Below are positions 17,035 through 30,984 of a DNA stretch of 64,000 nucleotides, piece after piece. The stretch covers positions 1,860,001-1,924,000 of the forward strand of contig NZ_AP022609.1 of NCBI RefSeq assembly GCF_010729485.1, written 5' to 3'. A program made the position numbers and the translations under genes. Below the pieces are notes generated by a model. The model was not told where the DNA came from. It saw only the letters and a program-made list of their open reading frames with translations, and searched no databases. This DNA is from Mycolicibacter hiberniae. GTDB taxonomy: Bacteria; Actinomycetota; Actinomycetes; Mycobacteriales; Mycobacteriaceae. Numbering within the stretch: position 1 is the stretch's first letter; each line of letters starts with the position of its first letter.

Positions 17035-18528
17035 GTGACCGAGGAGCCCGACCACGAAGTTGTGATCGTCGGCGCCGGATTCTCCGGCATCGGGGCGGCG
17101 ATCAACCTCGACCGCGCCGGATTGGCGGACTATGCGATTCTCGAGGCCGGCGACGGCGTGGGCGGAACCTGGCACTGGAACACCTATCCGGGTATCGCCG
17201 TGGACATCCCGTCGTTCTCCTACCAGTTCTCCTTCGAACAGAGCGCGCACTGGTCACGCACGTATGCCCCCGGCCGGGAACTGAAGGCCTACGCCGAGCA
17301 CTGCGTCGACAAGTACGGTCTGCGCTCCCGAATCCGGTTCGCCACCAAGGTGCTTGGCGCAACATTCGATGAAGACCGCGGCTGCTGGCGGGTACAGACC
17401 GAATCGCGGGGATCCCGCGGCGAGGTCAGCGCCCGGTTCCTGATCAACGCCAGCGGAGTTCTGACCACCCCGAAGCTGCCCGACATCGCCGGTGTCGACA
17501 CCTTCGCCGGGGTGCGCATCCACACCGCACGCTGGGACCACTCGCAAGATCTGACCGGCAAGCGCGTGGCGGTGATCGGCACGGGCGCCTCTGCGGTACA
17601 GGTGATTCCGGAGATCGCACCGGCCGTCTCGTCGCTCACGGTGTTTCAGCGGACCCCGATCTGGTGTTTTCCGAAGTTCGATATGCCGCTGCCCAGCCCG
17701 GCCCGCTGGGCGATGCGCCTTCCCGGCGGCAAGGCGCTGCAACGACTGGTCAGTCAGGCCTACGTCGAGGCGACCTTCCCGATCGCGGCGCAGTACTTCA
17801 CGGTGTTTCCCCTGGCCAAGCGGATGGAGGCTGCCGGGCGGGCGTTTCTGCGCCGGCAGGTGCACGATCCGCAGCTGCGTGAGCAGCTCACCCCGCGCTA
17901 CGCCCCCGGGTGCAAGCGGCCCGGCTTCCACAACAGTTACCTGTCGACCTTCAACCGGGACAACGTGACGCTGGTGGTCGACCCCATCGACCGGATCACC
18001 CCCACCGGGGTCGTGACCGCAGACGGAGCCGCGCACGAAGTCGATGTCCTGATCCTGGCCACCGGGTTCAAGGTGATGGACAGCGACACCGTTTCCACCT
18101 TCGCCGTCACCGGGGCGGGCAGGCAGACCTTGAGCCGGTACTTCGAGGAGAACCGGCTGCAGGCTTACGAAGGGGTCAGCATCCCCGGGTTCCCCAACAT
18201 GTTCAGCGTGTTCGGCCCCTACGGCTACGTCGGCTCATCGTATTTCGCGCTCATCGAGGCCCAGACCCACCACATCGTGCGATGCCTGAAAAGCGCGCGC
18301 AGCCGCGGGGCGAGGCGCATCGAGATCTCCGAGGCGGCCAATGCCCGCTACTTCGACGAGATGATGCGCAAACGGCACCGGCAGATCTTCTGGCAGGACA
18401 GCTGCCAGTTGGCCAACAGCTACTACTTCGACAAGAACGGCGACGTTCCGCTGCGGCCCGCCACCACGGTCGAGGCCTACTGGCGCAGTAGGCACTTCGA
18501 CCTCGACGACTACCGGTTCAGCGCCTGA
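17035..18528 (+). CDS. Flavin-containing (Baeyer-Villiger-type) monooxygenase, Rv1393c-like
   Basis: 497 residues from GTG 17035, chosen for the GAGGAG ribosome binding site eight bases upstream. The first Rossmann motif for FAD is EVVIVGAGFSGIGAAINL. The fingerprint region is GTWHWNTYPGIAVDIPSFSY, and the second Rossmann motif for NADPH is GKRVAVIGTGASAVQVIPEI. The Baeyer-Villiger-like segment FQRTPIWCFPKFDMP and the C-terminal LILATGFKVMDSDTV (ATG motif) follow. M. tuberculosis Rv1393c, next to metK, is about 492 residues and similar. In M. tuberculosis it is oriented differently relative to metK; here it is convergent with metK. It probably oxygenates ketones or related lipophilic substrates; the natural substrate is unknown. 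Confidence 0.88.
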   Translation: MTEEPDHEVVIVGAGFSGIGAAINLDRAGLADYAILEAGDGVGGTWHWNTYPGIAVDIPSFSYQFSFEQSAHWSRTYAPGRELKAYAEHCVDKYGLRSRIRFATKVLGATFDEDRGCWRVQTESRGSRGEVSARFLINASGVLTTPKLPDIAGVDTFAGVRIHTARWDHSQDLTGKRVAVIGTGASAVQVIPEIAPAVSSLTVFQRTPIWCFPKFDMPLPSPARWAMRLPGGKALQRLVSQAYVEATFPIAAQYFTVFPLAKRMEAAGRAFLRRQVHDPQLREQLTPRYAPGCKRPGFHNSYLSTFNRDNVTLVVDPIDRITPTGVVTADGAAHEVDVLILATGFKVMDSDTVSTFAVTGAGRQTLSRYFEENRLQAYEGVSIPGFPNMFSVFGPYGYVGSSYFALIEAQTHHIVRCLKSARSRGARRIEISEAANARYFDEMMRKRHRQIFWQDSCQLANSYYFDKNGDVPLRPATTVEAYWRSRHFDLDDYRFSA

Positions 18529-18555
18529 GAATCCACGGCGCGCGGCTCACCCCCG

Positions 18556-19767
<1,212 letters not shown>

Positions 19768-19972
19768 AATGTCGCCTTCCGGGTTATCGATCACACGTTC
19801 GCTCGGGCAAATATAGCTATGCGGTCCTCGGGACAGCCTGGCAGCCCGGTGCCTCATCCCCCACGGCGAGCACCTGAACGAATCGCCCCTGCGAGCGCCC
19901 ACTCTACCGCCCGCTGCGCACGCCGCCACTCGGGGTTGAGCCGCCGGGCACCGGGCCTGGGGCGCCGCCCGA

Positions 19973-20575
19973 TCACGGCGCCGCCGTCTCCACGCGCACC
20001 GCCCAGCCCACCAGTGACCGCAGATAGCGCAGCACCAGTTCGTCGGGGTAGGCCTGCGGGTCGGTGAGATGCAGCAGCGCCAGCTCCTCCAGGGACGACA
20101 GCAACAGCCGCGCCGTCGCGCCGCCGGCATCGACGGGGCGGCCCACCAGCCGCGACAGCCGCCCTGCGGCGAGGTTGCGGGCATACCGGCGGCCCAGTTC
20201 CGTGCGGGCCTGCAACTGCGGCGGGGCGCCGGCGGGCGGGCTCAGGATGATGCGCCAGCTGGTGGGCGCGGCTTGCAGGTAGGCCAGGATGCCGCGCCCG
20301 AGCGCGTCCGGGTCGTCGGCCGGCGGGCCCTCCACACTTTGCATCCCGGCGAACGCAACCCCGGACTCGCGCTCCAGCAGGGCCGACATCAGCCCGGCCA
20401 GGTCGCCGAAATTCTGGTACACCACGGTCCGGGTGACCTCGGCGGCACGGGCCACCCGTTCGATGCTCACCGCGGCGAATCCCTCGGCGGCGACGATGTC
20501 ACGGGCGTGGTCGAGCAGTTGCGTCCGCCGGGCCTGCGCCGACATCCGCCGCCGTGGCTCCGGCCGGGCGTTCAT
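19973..20575 (-). CDS. TetR-family transcriptional regulator
   Basis: 200 residues from ATG 20575, whose ATGA overlaps the stop of the upstream FAD oxidoreductase gene. The N-terminal helix-turn-helix is [55 protein letters not shown]. The C-terminal ligand domain is Leu/Ala/Arg rich and unassigned. Co-transcription with the oxidoreductase and the palindrome at 21947-21969 in front of that operon suggest autorepression together with control of the oxidoreductase. The effector is unknown. Confidence 0.85.
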   Translation of the reverse strand: MNARPEPRRRMSAQARRTQLLDHARDIVAAEGFAAVSIERVARAAEVTRTVVYQNFGDLAGLMSALLERESGVAFAGMQSVEGPPADDPDALGRGILAYLQAAPTSWRIILSPPAGAPPQLQARTELGRRYARNLAAGRLSRLVGRPVDAGGATARLLLSSLEELALLHLTDPQAYPDELVLRYLRSLVGWAVRVETAAP

Positions 20576-21930
20576 CTGGGGTCCGGCAGCTCGAGCAGCA
20601 GGTCCACGGCCCGCGCCGCGCTCTGTGCGGCGCTTTCCATGGTCGCCGACCAGTCGGCGCGGGTCCAATCCCCGGCGAGCACCAACCCGGGAACCGACGT
20701 GCGCTGGTCCGGGCGCAGCCCATCGGTGCCCACCACCTGCGAGAAGGTGGCTTTGGGCATCTTGACCACCTGCGCGGCAACCACATTGGCCTCCGCGGCA
20801 GCGGGATAGTAACGGCGCAGCAGGTCCATCTGCTCGGCCACGATCTGCTCGTTGGACCGGTGAATCTGTTCGTAGGCGCCGCTGGTGGTCAGGCAGTACA
20901 ACCAGGCGCCGTCCGGCTCGCGGCGATGCATCCGCTGGCGGTCGAACACCTCATCGATGACACCGGTGCCGCCGATTATCGACTCCATGGCCGCTTCGGT
21001 TCCCAGCGGCCGGTCCAGGTAGAGGTTGGTGCTCACGATCGGTGTGTAGTGCAGCTTCTCCGCCGCGGCGTAGATCTCGGCGTGCTCGGGCAGATCGTCG
21101 AGCAGCCCGGCGATATTGGAGTTGGGTACCGCGCACACCACCGCGTCGGCCGGCACTTCGGTGCCGTCCGCCAGCACGACGGCGCGCACCGCGTTGTCCT
21201 GCACCACGATTCGACGGGCCACGGCCCGATAGCGCACCTCGACGCCGTGCCGGTCGAAAACGTCGAGCGCTCCCGAGATGTAGAGGGTGTCCAGATCGGT
21301 GGTCGGGTAGCCGATCGTCACCGCCCTGCGATGGCGCAGTCCGAGCCGGATGCCGGTGGCGAGCACGTCGGCGAAGACCTTGGCCGAACCCCGATCCACC
21401 GGCTCTGCGGCGATCCCCAGCGCCAGCCAGTCCCACACCGCCTCCCGTGCGCGGGCGGGCATCCCGACTCGCCGAAGCCACTTGTCGGTGCTGAGATTGG
21501 GCAGGTCTGCGGGCTGAAACAGCGCCTCGCCCGCCAGACGCACGGTCGCCACGGCGGTGCGCAGCCGGTCGACGAGGCCGGCCTCGGGGTGCGGCCCGAA
21601 CAGCGACCGCACCGCCCCGATCCCCCGGGTCACCATGGGGGTGCTGGCCCCGCCGGGCCAGCGCAGCGTTCCGCCGGTCGGAAACTCCACCATCGAGCGG
21701 GTGCCGACGCTGGTCAGGTAGCGGAACAGGTGCTCGTAGCCGCTGGCGATCACGTGCTGACCGTTGTCGGCGGGGTCGGTGATTCCCGGCACGCTCATCG
21801 CCTGGGTGCGTCCGCCGAGCCGCCCGCGCCGCTCGAGCAGCGTCACCTTCTTGCCCGCCTCGGCCAGCCACACCGCCGAGGCAAGGCCCGCCAGGCCGCC
21901 CCCGATCACCACGTAGCGTCGATCGTCCAC
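20572..21930 (-). CDS. FAD-dependent amine-oxidase-type oxidoreductase, HpnE/phytoene-desaturase-like
   Basis: 452 residues from GTG 21930, with GAGAGGAG six bases upstream. The N-terminal dinucleotide fold is YVVIGGGLAGLASAVWLAEA followed by LLERRGRLGGRTQ. The block DNGQHVIASGYEHLFRYL is typical of hydroxysqualene dehydroxylase HpnE and related carotenoid/squalene desaturases. The C-terminal FAD motif is LVLAGDWTRADWSATMESA. This places it among isoprenoid-modifying flavoenzymes, but no squalene or carotenoid genes lie nearby, so the substrate stays open. It is the first gene of a two-gene operon with a TetR regulator. Confidence 0.8.
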   Translation of the reverse strand: MDDRRYVVIGGGLAGLASAVWLAEAGKKVTLLERRGRLGGRTQAMSVPGITDPADNGQHVIASGYEHLFRYLTSVGTRSMVEFPTGGTLRWPGGASTPMVTRGIGAVRSLFGPHPEAGLVDRLRTAVATVRLAGEALFQPADLPNLSTDKWLRRVGMPARAREAVWDWLALGIAAEPVDRGSAKVFADVLATGIRLGLRHRRAVTIGYPTTDLDTLYISGALDVFDRHGVEVRYRAVARRIVVQDNAVRAVVLADGTEVPADAVVCAVPNSNIAGLLDDLPEHAEIYAAAEKLHYTPIVSTNLYLDRPLGTEAAMESIIGGTGVIDEVFDRQRMHRREPDGAWLYCLTTSGAYEQIHRSNEQIVAEQMDLLRRYYPAAAEANVVAAQVVKMPKATFSQVVGTDGLRPDQRTSVPGLVLAGDWTRADWSATMESAAQSAARAVDLLLELPDPR

Positions 21931-21946
21931 ACCCAGCTCCTCTCGA

Positions 21947-21969
21947 ATAACTTACGAATCGAAAGTTAT
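21947..21969. promoter_or_regulatory. 23-bp near-perfect palindrome, probable TetR operator
   Basis: The arms are ATAACTT and AAGTTAT, with inner CGA/TCG also paired; 10 of 11 positions per arm are complementary around a central A. It ends 17 bp before the GTG of the oxidoreductase-tetR operon, covering where -10 and the transcript start should lie. It is AT-rich against a GC-rich background. Its size and position suit binding of the TetR dimer encoded by the same operon. No binding data. Confidence 0.7.
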
Positions 21970-22032
21970 CCCACCGGGGGCTGGGTGATCAATGGTTGCG
22001 CGCTGGGCCGGCCGACGCCGTCGCCCCGGGCG

Positions 22033-23280
22033 TCACTCGCGATGGCCGCCGAGGAACGCCGCGACGGCGTCCACGATGCGGCTGGCCATCAGGGTCTTGG
22101 ACCCCGGCTCCAGGGCGGACTCGGCGCCGTCGGCGGCCAGCAGCCACCCGTCGTTGTGGTCCACCTCGAAGGCGCGGCCGTCCCCGACCGCGTTCACCAC
22201 CAGCAGGTCGCAGCCCTTGCGGTGCAGCTTCGCGCGGGCGTGGAACAGCACGTCGCCGTTCTCGTCGCCGGTCTCGGCGGCGAACCCGACAATGGCCCGC
22301 ATATGGGGCAACTGGCCCTCGGCGCGCGCCCGGACCGCGCCGGCCAGCACGTCGTCATTGCGGACCAGCTCGATGGTCGGCTCTCCGGCGCTGTCGGGCC
22401 CCTTCTTGATCTTGGCCTGGGCCGTGCGGGCCGGCCGGAAGTCGGCCACGGCCGCCGCCATCACCAGCACGTGCACCTCAGGGGCGTGCTTGGCCACCGC
22501 GTCCTGCAACTGCTGGGCGGAGCTGACATGTACGACATGAACGCCGGCCGGATCTACCAGCCCGGCGGTGTGCGCGGCGATCAAGGTGACCTCCGCGCCG
22601 CGCTGGGCTGCCACCCGGGCCACGGCGTAGCCCTGCTTGCCCGAGCTGCGGTTGCCGATAAACCGCACCGGGTCGATGGGCTCACGGGTGCCGCCGGCGG
22701 TCACGAGCACCTTCTGGCCGGCCAGGTCATAGGGCAGCGCGTCGGCCCGCTCCAGCAGCAACGAGGCCAGCGTCGTGATCTCCTCGGCCTCGGGCAGCCG
22801 GCCCGGGCCGGTATCGGCGCCGGTCAACCGGCCCGACGCGGGCTCAAGGACGACCGCGCCACGCTGCCGCAGCGTCGACACGTTGCTGGCGGTGGCCGGA
22901 TGCTGCCACATCTCGGTGTGCATGGCCGGGGCGAACAACACCGGACAACGGGCGGTGAGCAGGGTGGCGGTCAGCAGGTCGTCGGCGCGGCCGGCGACAG
23001 CGCGGGCCAGCAGGTCCGCGGTGGCGGGCGCCACCACCACCAGGTCGGCCTGCTGGCCGATCGCGACATGGGGGACGCCGGGGACGTCGTCGAATACTCC
23101 GGTGTGGACCGGCTGGCCGGACAGCGCCTCGAAGGTGGCCGCCCCGACGAACCGCAGCGCAGACTGCGTCGGTACCACCCGTACGGAATGGCCCGCCTCG
23201 GTCAGCTGCCGGACCACGGTGCACGCCTTGTAGGCGGCGATGCCCCCGGAGACACCGACGACGACCCGCTTCTGGCCCAT
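22033..23280 (-). CDS. coaBC: Bifunctional phosphopantothenoylcysteine decarboxylase / phosphopantothenate-cysteine ligase
   Basis: 415 residues from ATG 23280 (GTG 23286 is an in-frame alternative). The CoaC flavoprotein half (about 1-185) has VVVGVSGGIAAYKACTVVRQ, the active-site His in PGVPHVAIGQQADLVVVAPA and the substrate clamp FAPAMHTEMW. The CoaB ligase half (about 186-415) begins KVLVTAGGTREPIDPVRFIGN, then NRSSGKQGYA, MAAAVADFRP and the KIKK loop. These catalyse two successive steps of coenzyme A synthesis (CTP-dependent ligation, then decarboxylation). The order mihF-gmk-rpoZ-coaBC on one strand matches M. tuberculosis Rv1388-Rv1391; metK follows here only after the inserted oxidoreductase-tetR pair. 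Confidence 0.96.
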   Translation of the reverse strand: MGQKRVVVGVSGGIAAYKACTVVRQLTEAGHSVRVVPTQSALRFVGAATFEALSGQPVHTGVFDDVPGVPHVAIGQQADLVVVAPATADLLARAVAGRADDLLTATLLTARCPVLFAPAMHTEMWQHPATASNVSTLRQRGAVVLEPASGRLTGADTGPGRLPEAEEITTLASLLLERADALPYDLAGQKVLVTAGGTREPIDPVRFIGNRSSGKQGYAVARVAAQRGAEVTLIAAHTAGLVDPAGVHVVHVSSAQQLQDAVAKHAPEVHVLVMAAAVADFRPARTAQAKIKKGPDSAGEPTIELVRNDDVLAGAVRARAEGQLPHMRAIVGFAAETGDENGDVLFHARAKLHRKGCDLLVVNAVGDGRAFEVDHNDGWLLAADGAESALEPGSKTLMASRIVDAVAAFLGGHRE

Positions 23281-23308
23281 CGGCACGACCCGCCCTGCCC
23301 GGCTCGGA

Positions 23309-23629
23309 CTACTCGCCTTCGGTGTATTCGAGCAGGTCGCTGTGGATCTCGCGCAGCGCGATCGACAGCGGCTTCTCCTGCAGGCCGGGCTCGACCAGCG
23401 GCCCGACGTACTCGAGGATGCCCTCGCCGAGCTGGTTGTAGTAGTCGTTGATCTGCCGCGCCCGCTTGGCGGCGTAGATCACCAGGGCGTACTTGCTCGA
23501 CGCACGCTGGAGCAGCTCGTCGATGGGCGGGTTGGTGATGCCGAGCGGCGTGTCGTAACCGCCGATCAACGCCGGGTCGAACGTCTCGGCGTCGGTCGCC
23601 ACGGCCGAGTCGGTCTGCGAAGTACTCAC
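23309..23629 (-). CDS. rpoZ: RNA polymerase omega subunit
   Basis: 106 residues from GTG 23629, with AGGAGA as ribosome binding site. The conserved omega core is present: [40 protein letters not shown] and the C-terminal [16 protein letters not shown]. It promotes assembly and stability of RNA polymerase by binding the beta' subunit. It lies between gmk and coaBC. A longer frame to 23773 is discarded because it overlaps gmk and carries no ribosome binding site. Confidence 0.96.
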   Translation of the reverse strand: MSTSQTDSAVATDAETFDPALIGGYDTPLGITNPPIDELLQRASSKYALVIYAAKRARQINDYYNQLGEGILEYVGPLVEPGLQEKPLSIALREIHSDLLEYTEGE

Positions 23630-23696
23630 GTAAGAAAATCTCCTGAAGCTCGTTGGCGAAGGGCGGGTCACGCCTGCTGGGTGTCGTCCGGGTAGA

Positions 23697-24299
23697 TCAA
23701 ACCGCGCCCGGGGCGGAATCCACCAGCAAGGATACCAATTCTGAGCAGGCGGTTTCCAATCGACTGTTGACAACCACCGTGTCGAAGTCGCCCTGTGCCG
23801 CCAATTCGGTGCGTGCGGTGGCCAGCCGGCGTTGCATGACGTCGGCGGACTCGGTGCCGCGGCCCACCAGCCGGGCCTCCAGCGTCTGCCAGTCCGGCGG
23901 GGCCAGAAACACCGTCACAGCCTCCGGCAGGGCCTTTTTGATGGCCCGGGCCCCGGCCAGGTCGACCTCGATCAGCACGGGCCGGCCACAGCGGGTGGCC
24001 TCGGCGACGGGGGCGGCGGGCGTACCCGACCGCTGCAGGCCGCCGTGGATGTCGGCCCATTCCAGCAGCGCGTTTTCCTCGATAAGCCGGTCGAACTGCG
24101 CCGGCGTGACAAATCGGTAGTCGACGCCGTCCACCTCGCCGGGCCTGGGGGCCCGGGTGGTGGCCGACACACTGAAAAACAGGTCCGGTACCCGCTCGCG
24201 CAGGCACCGGACCACGCTCGACTTACCGACCGCGGATGGGCCGGACAGCACCACTACGCGTCCCGCGCGCGTGCTGCCCGGCCCTCCACCGGTATTCAC
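23697..24299 (-). CDS. gmk: Guanylate kinase
   Basis: 200 residues from GTG 24299, phosphorylating GMP to GDP. The P-loop is [18 protein letters not shown]. The GMP-binding region contains [20 protein letters not shown] and [20 protein letters not shown], and the lid/dimer region follows with [20 protein letters not shown] and [17 protein letters not shown]. It begins seven bases after the mihF stop, indicating a mihF-gmk-rpoZ-coaBC operon. Other GTG starts nearby cannot be excluded. Confidence 0.95.
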   Translation of the reverse strand: MNTGGGPGSTRAGRVVVLSGPSAVGKSSVVRCLRERVPDLFFSVSATTRAPRPGEVDGVDYRFVTPAQFDRLIEENALLEWADIHGGLQRSGTPAAPVAEATRCGRPVLIEVDLAGARAIKKALPEAVTVFLAPPDWQTLEARLVGRGTESADVMQRRLATARTELAAQGDFDTVVVNSRLETACSELVSLLVDSAPGAV

Positions 24300-24306
24300 T
24301 GCCGCG

Positions 24307-24624
24307 TCAGGAGAAGTCGAACTTCTCCAGCAGCGCCTTGCGCTGCCGGTCGCCCAGGCCGCGCAGCCGGCGGGTGGGGGCGATCTCCAGCTCGGTCATG
24401 ATCTCCTGCGCCTTGACCTTGCCGACCTTCGGCAACGCCTCCAGCAGCGCAGACACCTTCATCTTGCCCAGGACCTCGTCGGTCTCGGCGTCCTTGAGCA
24501 CCTGCTTGAGGTTGGTGCCGCCACGCTTGAGCCGGTCCTTGAGCTCCGCTCGGGCCCGACGTGCGGCTGCCGCCTTCTCCAACGCAGCGGCGCGCTGCTC
24601 GTCGGTCAACTGGGGAAGGGCCAC
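24307..24624 (-). CDS. mihF: Mycobacterial integration host factor mIHF
   Basis: 105 residues from GTG 24624 with GGAGGAAT upstream. The sequence is nearly the M. tuberculosis Rv1388 protein as I know it: [60 protein letters not shown] and [20 protein letters not shown]. The helix-two-turns-helix segment [12 protein letters not shown] and the basic arm [12 protein letters not shown] contact DNA. It is a nucleoid-associated protein needed for phage L5 integration and for growth, and is a good taxonomic marker for actinobacteria. First gene of the gmk operon. Confidence 0.95.
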   Translation of the reverse strand: MALPQLTDEQRAAALEKAAAARRARAELKDRLKRGGTNLKQVLKDAETDEVLGKMKVSALLEALPKVGKVKAQEIMTELEIAPTRRLRGLGDRQRKALLEKFDFS

Positions 24625-25088
24625 GATTCCTCCGTCTCGTCATCATCGACACCGTCGATGTTTTCCTTGTCCCGGCCAGGTACTCCGGCCAGAGACGACG
24701 ACCGTACCCACGCCGTCTGACGAAATCTAACCCCACCCCCCGATTACGGCTACAAATGCGCAGCGTATGGCGGCTGAACCCGACCCTCGTCCCGTCCTCG
24801 GCAGCGGCCCCGCCGACCGGGCCGCCGACTGCTGACGAGCACCGAAACCGGACCGCAAAAACGGCTTCTAGCTGGGGTTTCCCATAGGCTCCGGGAGACC
24901 GTCGCGCTGCGCTGCACACACCGGCGCACGACGCCGGGCGGACCTGCCGAACCCGGGTGCCATCGAATTGGTGCCGCACGGCGTGTCGCGCGTGTCGCAG
25001 CCGGGCCAACTACACCCCGTAGTTGCCCCCGCGGGGCACGGGCGTTACCGAACCAGGGCCCGCCCGGCCCGGCCGCCCTGCGGTCGCG
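24625..25088. other. Non-coding gap between pyrF and mihF
   Basis: No supported gene in 464 bp; the open frames here lack ribosome binding sites and recognisable sequence. On the minus strand TTAGAT (complement of 24725-24730) could be a -10 for mihF, with TTGTAG (complement of 24750-24755) 19 bp upstream. In M. tuberculosis a PE/PPE pair lies between pyrF and mihF; I see no trace of it here. Confidence 0.4.
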
Positions 25089-25921
25089 TCAGCCGGCCGC
25101 CAGGTACGCCACGGCGTCGCGCAGCCGCTCGGCCGCGGCGCGCAGCGGCCCGACGTCGGGCCCGGCGCGCAGCACCTCGCGCGACACCGCCGGCAACAGG
25201 GTGCCCGGGGCGGCCCCTCCCAGCCCCGCAAGCGCCTCAGGACGGCCGCCCTGGGCCCCGACGCCCGGAACCAGCACCGGCCCGCCCAGGGCACTCAGAT
25301 CGGGCACCTCGCGCAGCGTGGCGCCCACCACGACCCCGATCGAGCCCAGGGTGGCAGCACCCTGCGCCCTGTTCGCCTGCGCGGCCGCGTCGACGATCGC
25401 CTGCGCCACCGTGCGCCCGTCGGCGCCCTGGGCGCGCTGCACACTCGCCCCCTCCGGGTTGGAGGTGGCCGCCAGCACGAAGACCCCGCGCCGGTGGTCG
25501 GCGGCGGTCTCCAGCAGCGGCCGCAACGATCCGAAGCCGAGGTACGGCGAGGCCGTCACCGCATCGGCGGCCAACGGCGACTCCCCCGCCCACGCGGCCG
25601 CGTAGGCGGCCATCGTGGTACCGATGTCGCCGCGCTTGGCGTCGGCCAGCACCAGCACCCCGGCCTCGCGCAGCGCCGCGATGGTGCGCTCGAGCACGGC
25701 GAACCCGGCCGAGCCGTACGCCTCGAAGAACGCCACCTGCGGCTTGACGACGGCAAACCCGGCGAAGGCGCTCACGCAGCTCTGGCTGAACGCCTCCAGG
25801 CCCTCCGGCGAGGCGGGCAGGCCCCACGCGTCCAGCAGTTCGGGGTGCGGGTCGATGCCCAGACACAGCGGTCCGCGTTGCGCCGTCGCCGCGGCCAGCC
25901 GGGCGCCGAACCCCGCCGCCA

Positions 25922-25922
<1 letters not shown>
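25089..25922 (-). CDS. pyrF: Orotidine 5'-phosphate decarboxylase (mycobacterial/type 2)
   Basis: 277 residues from GTG 25922, whose G overlaps the TAG stop of carB. The last step of UMP synthesis. Motifs: [36 protein letters not shown], the catalytic [18 protein letters not shown] (Asp-Ala-Lys-Arg-Gly-Asp), [18 protein letters not shown] and [16 protein letters not shown] with VPGVGAQGG. This is the longer PyrF type found in mycobacteria and myxobacteria. Last gene of the pyrR operon. Confidence 0.96.
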
Positions 25923-29262
<3,340 letters not shown>

Positions 29263-29263
<1 letters not shown>

Positions 29264-30387
29264 TACTTCTCCCCTGCCATCAGGTCGACGAACTGGTCGA
29301 ACAGGTACTCCGCGTCATGCGGTCCGGCGGCGGCCTCGGGGTGGTACTGCACCGAGAAGGCCCGCCCGTCGACGAGCTTGACGCCCTCCACGACGCCGTC
29401 GTTGGCGCAGGTGTGGCTGACCACCGCCGGCCCGAAGTCGGTGTCGAAGCGCTGGCCGGCTTCGCCCTCCAGTGCGAAGCCGTGATTCTGCGCGGTCACC
29501 GCCACCCGGCCGGTGGCGTGGTCCATCACCGGGATATTGATGCCGCGATGCCCGAACGTCATCTTGTAGGTGTTCAGCCCCAGCGCGCGGCCCAGGATCT
29601 GGTTGCCGAAACAGATTCCGAAGAGCGGGATTCCGGCTCCGAGCACCTCACGGGTCAACGCCACCGCTGCCTGCGCGGTGGCCGGGTCCCCCGGCCCGTT
29701 GGACAGAAAGACGCCGTCGGGCCGCAGCTCGGCGATCTGCGCGAAGTCCACCGACGACGGAAGCACATGGGTGCGGATTCCCCGTCGGGAGAAGTTGCGC
29801 GGCGTATTGGTCTTGATGCCCAGATCGATCGCGGCGATGGTGAAGCGGCAGTCGCCGTCGGGTTGCACCACATAGGGCGCGTCCGTGCTGACCTGCGCGG
29901 CCAGATCGGAGCCCAGCATCGGGGGCTGCTCGCGAACCCGGTTCACCAGTTCATCCGGCGATGCCAGCGCGTCGCCGGAGAACACCCCGGCGTTCATGGA
30001 CCCGAAATTGCGCAGGTGGCGCACCACGGTACGGGTGTCCACCCCGGCGATACCGACGATGCCCTGGCGTACCAGCTCGTCTTCCAGCGTGCCGGTGGCC
30101 CGCCAGTTCGACGCCCGCGGCGACGGATCGCGCACCACGTAGCCCGCCACCCAGATCTTGTCGTCGCGGCTCTCGCCGTCCTCGTGGTTCCAGCCGGTGT
30201 TGCCGATCTGCGGGGCGGTGGCCACCACGATCTGCCGGTGGTAGCTGGGGTCGGTCAGCGTCTCCTGGTACCCCGACATCCCGGTGGAGAACACCGCCTC
30301 GCCCAGGGTCTGTCCGACGGCCCCGAACGGTATGCCGGTGAAGGTCCGTCCGTCCTCGAGAACCAGCACCGCACGCGCGTTAGCCAA
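29263..30387 (-). CDS. carA: Carbamoyl-phosphate synthase small (glutaminase) subunit
   Basis: 374 residues from TTG 30387. I choose this codon because AGGAG (complement of 30396-30400) lies eight bases upstream, whereas the GTG at 30396 overlaps that ribosome binding site; the TTG also gives the N-terminus [20 protein letters not shown] seen in relatives. The N-terminal CPSase domain has [20 protein letters not shown]. The class I glutaminase domain has the nucleophile Cys in [16 protein letters not shown] and the His/Glu pair in [20 protein letters not shown]. It hydrolyses glutamine and channels ammonia to CarB. Confidence 0.95.
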
Positions 30388-30465
30388 TTGCGCCACTCCT
30401 GTTCATCACTACGTCCCCGTCGCCGGCTCCCAGCCGGGGGTGCCCCCATCTCAGCGGCGCACGCA

Positions 30466-30984
30466 TCACTCGTCTTCTTCTGTCCAGCGGCGGTGTTCGG
30501 CGCGGTCGTCCGCGCGGAACCCGGTGTCGATCTCGGTACCCGACGGCAGCCGCCAGCGGATCGCCAGCACGCCGTCGTCAGGCCGGTGGGGCAACGCCGG
30601 TATGGTGCGCCCGGCGATGCCGCGCTCGGTCCGCACCGCGACCACCGCGTCCTGGGGGATCCAGATGGGCCGGGCGCCGCTGCGCTGCACCATGATCCCC
30701 TCGGGGTAGCGGGTCAGCACCGCCTTGGTGCGGTAGCCGAGGTCGCCGGCCACCACCCGGTCGTTCCACTTCGGGGCCAGGGTGCAGCCCAGGTACTGCC
30801 CGCGGGTGGCCGCCACGGTGGGCGAACCCACCGTGTCGGGCACCGACGGCAGCGAGCCGATCAAGGCGTCCTGCAGCTGGCCGCGGTGACGCCAGCCACG
30901 CACCATCAGCCGGATCACCACGCCGATCAGCACCACCAGCACAAAAGCGAAGACCAGCGAACCGATCAACGTGGGGGTGTTCAT
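30466..30984 (-). CDS. Membrane-anchored protein of the pyr operon (Rv1382-like)
   Basis: 172 residues. One N-terminal membrane segment ([20 protein letters not shown], residues about 4-25) is followed by a cytosolic domain: [60 protein letters not shown], a beta-rich pattern like bacterial PH-type domains. The same small membrane gene lies between pyrC and carA in M. tuberculosis (Rv1382). ATGA overlaps the pyrC stop, so it is co-translated. The link to pyrimidine synthesis is positional only; function unknown. A 78-bp gap to carA follows and shows no terminator. Confidence 0.8.
   Translation of the reverse strand: MNTPTLIGSLVFAFVLVVLIGVVIRLMVRGWRHRGQLQDALIGSLPSVPDTVGSPTVAATRGQYLGCTLAPKWNDRVVAGDLGYRTKAVLTRYPEGIMVQRSGARPIWIPQDAVVAVRTERGIAGRTIPALPHRPDDGVLAIRWRLPSGTEIDTGFRADDRAEHRRWTEEDE

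Noticed and set aside
20554-23451. 965-codon open frame on the plus strand
   Set aside because: It lies antisense to the oxidoreductase and coaBC genes, is rich in His/Gln/Arg/Gly with no domain, and arises from the codon bias of the real minus-strand genes.
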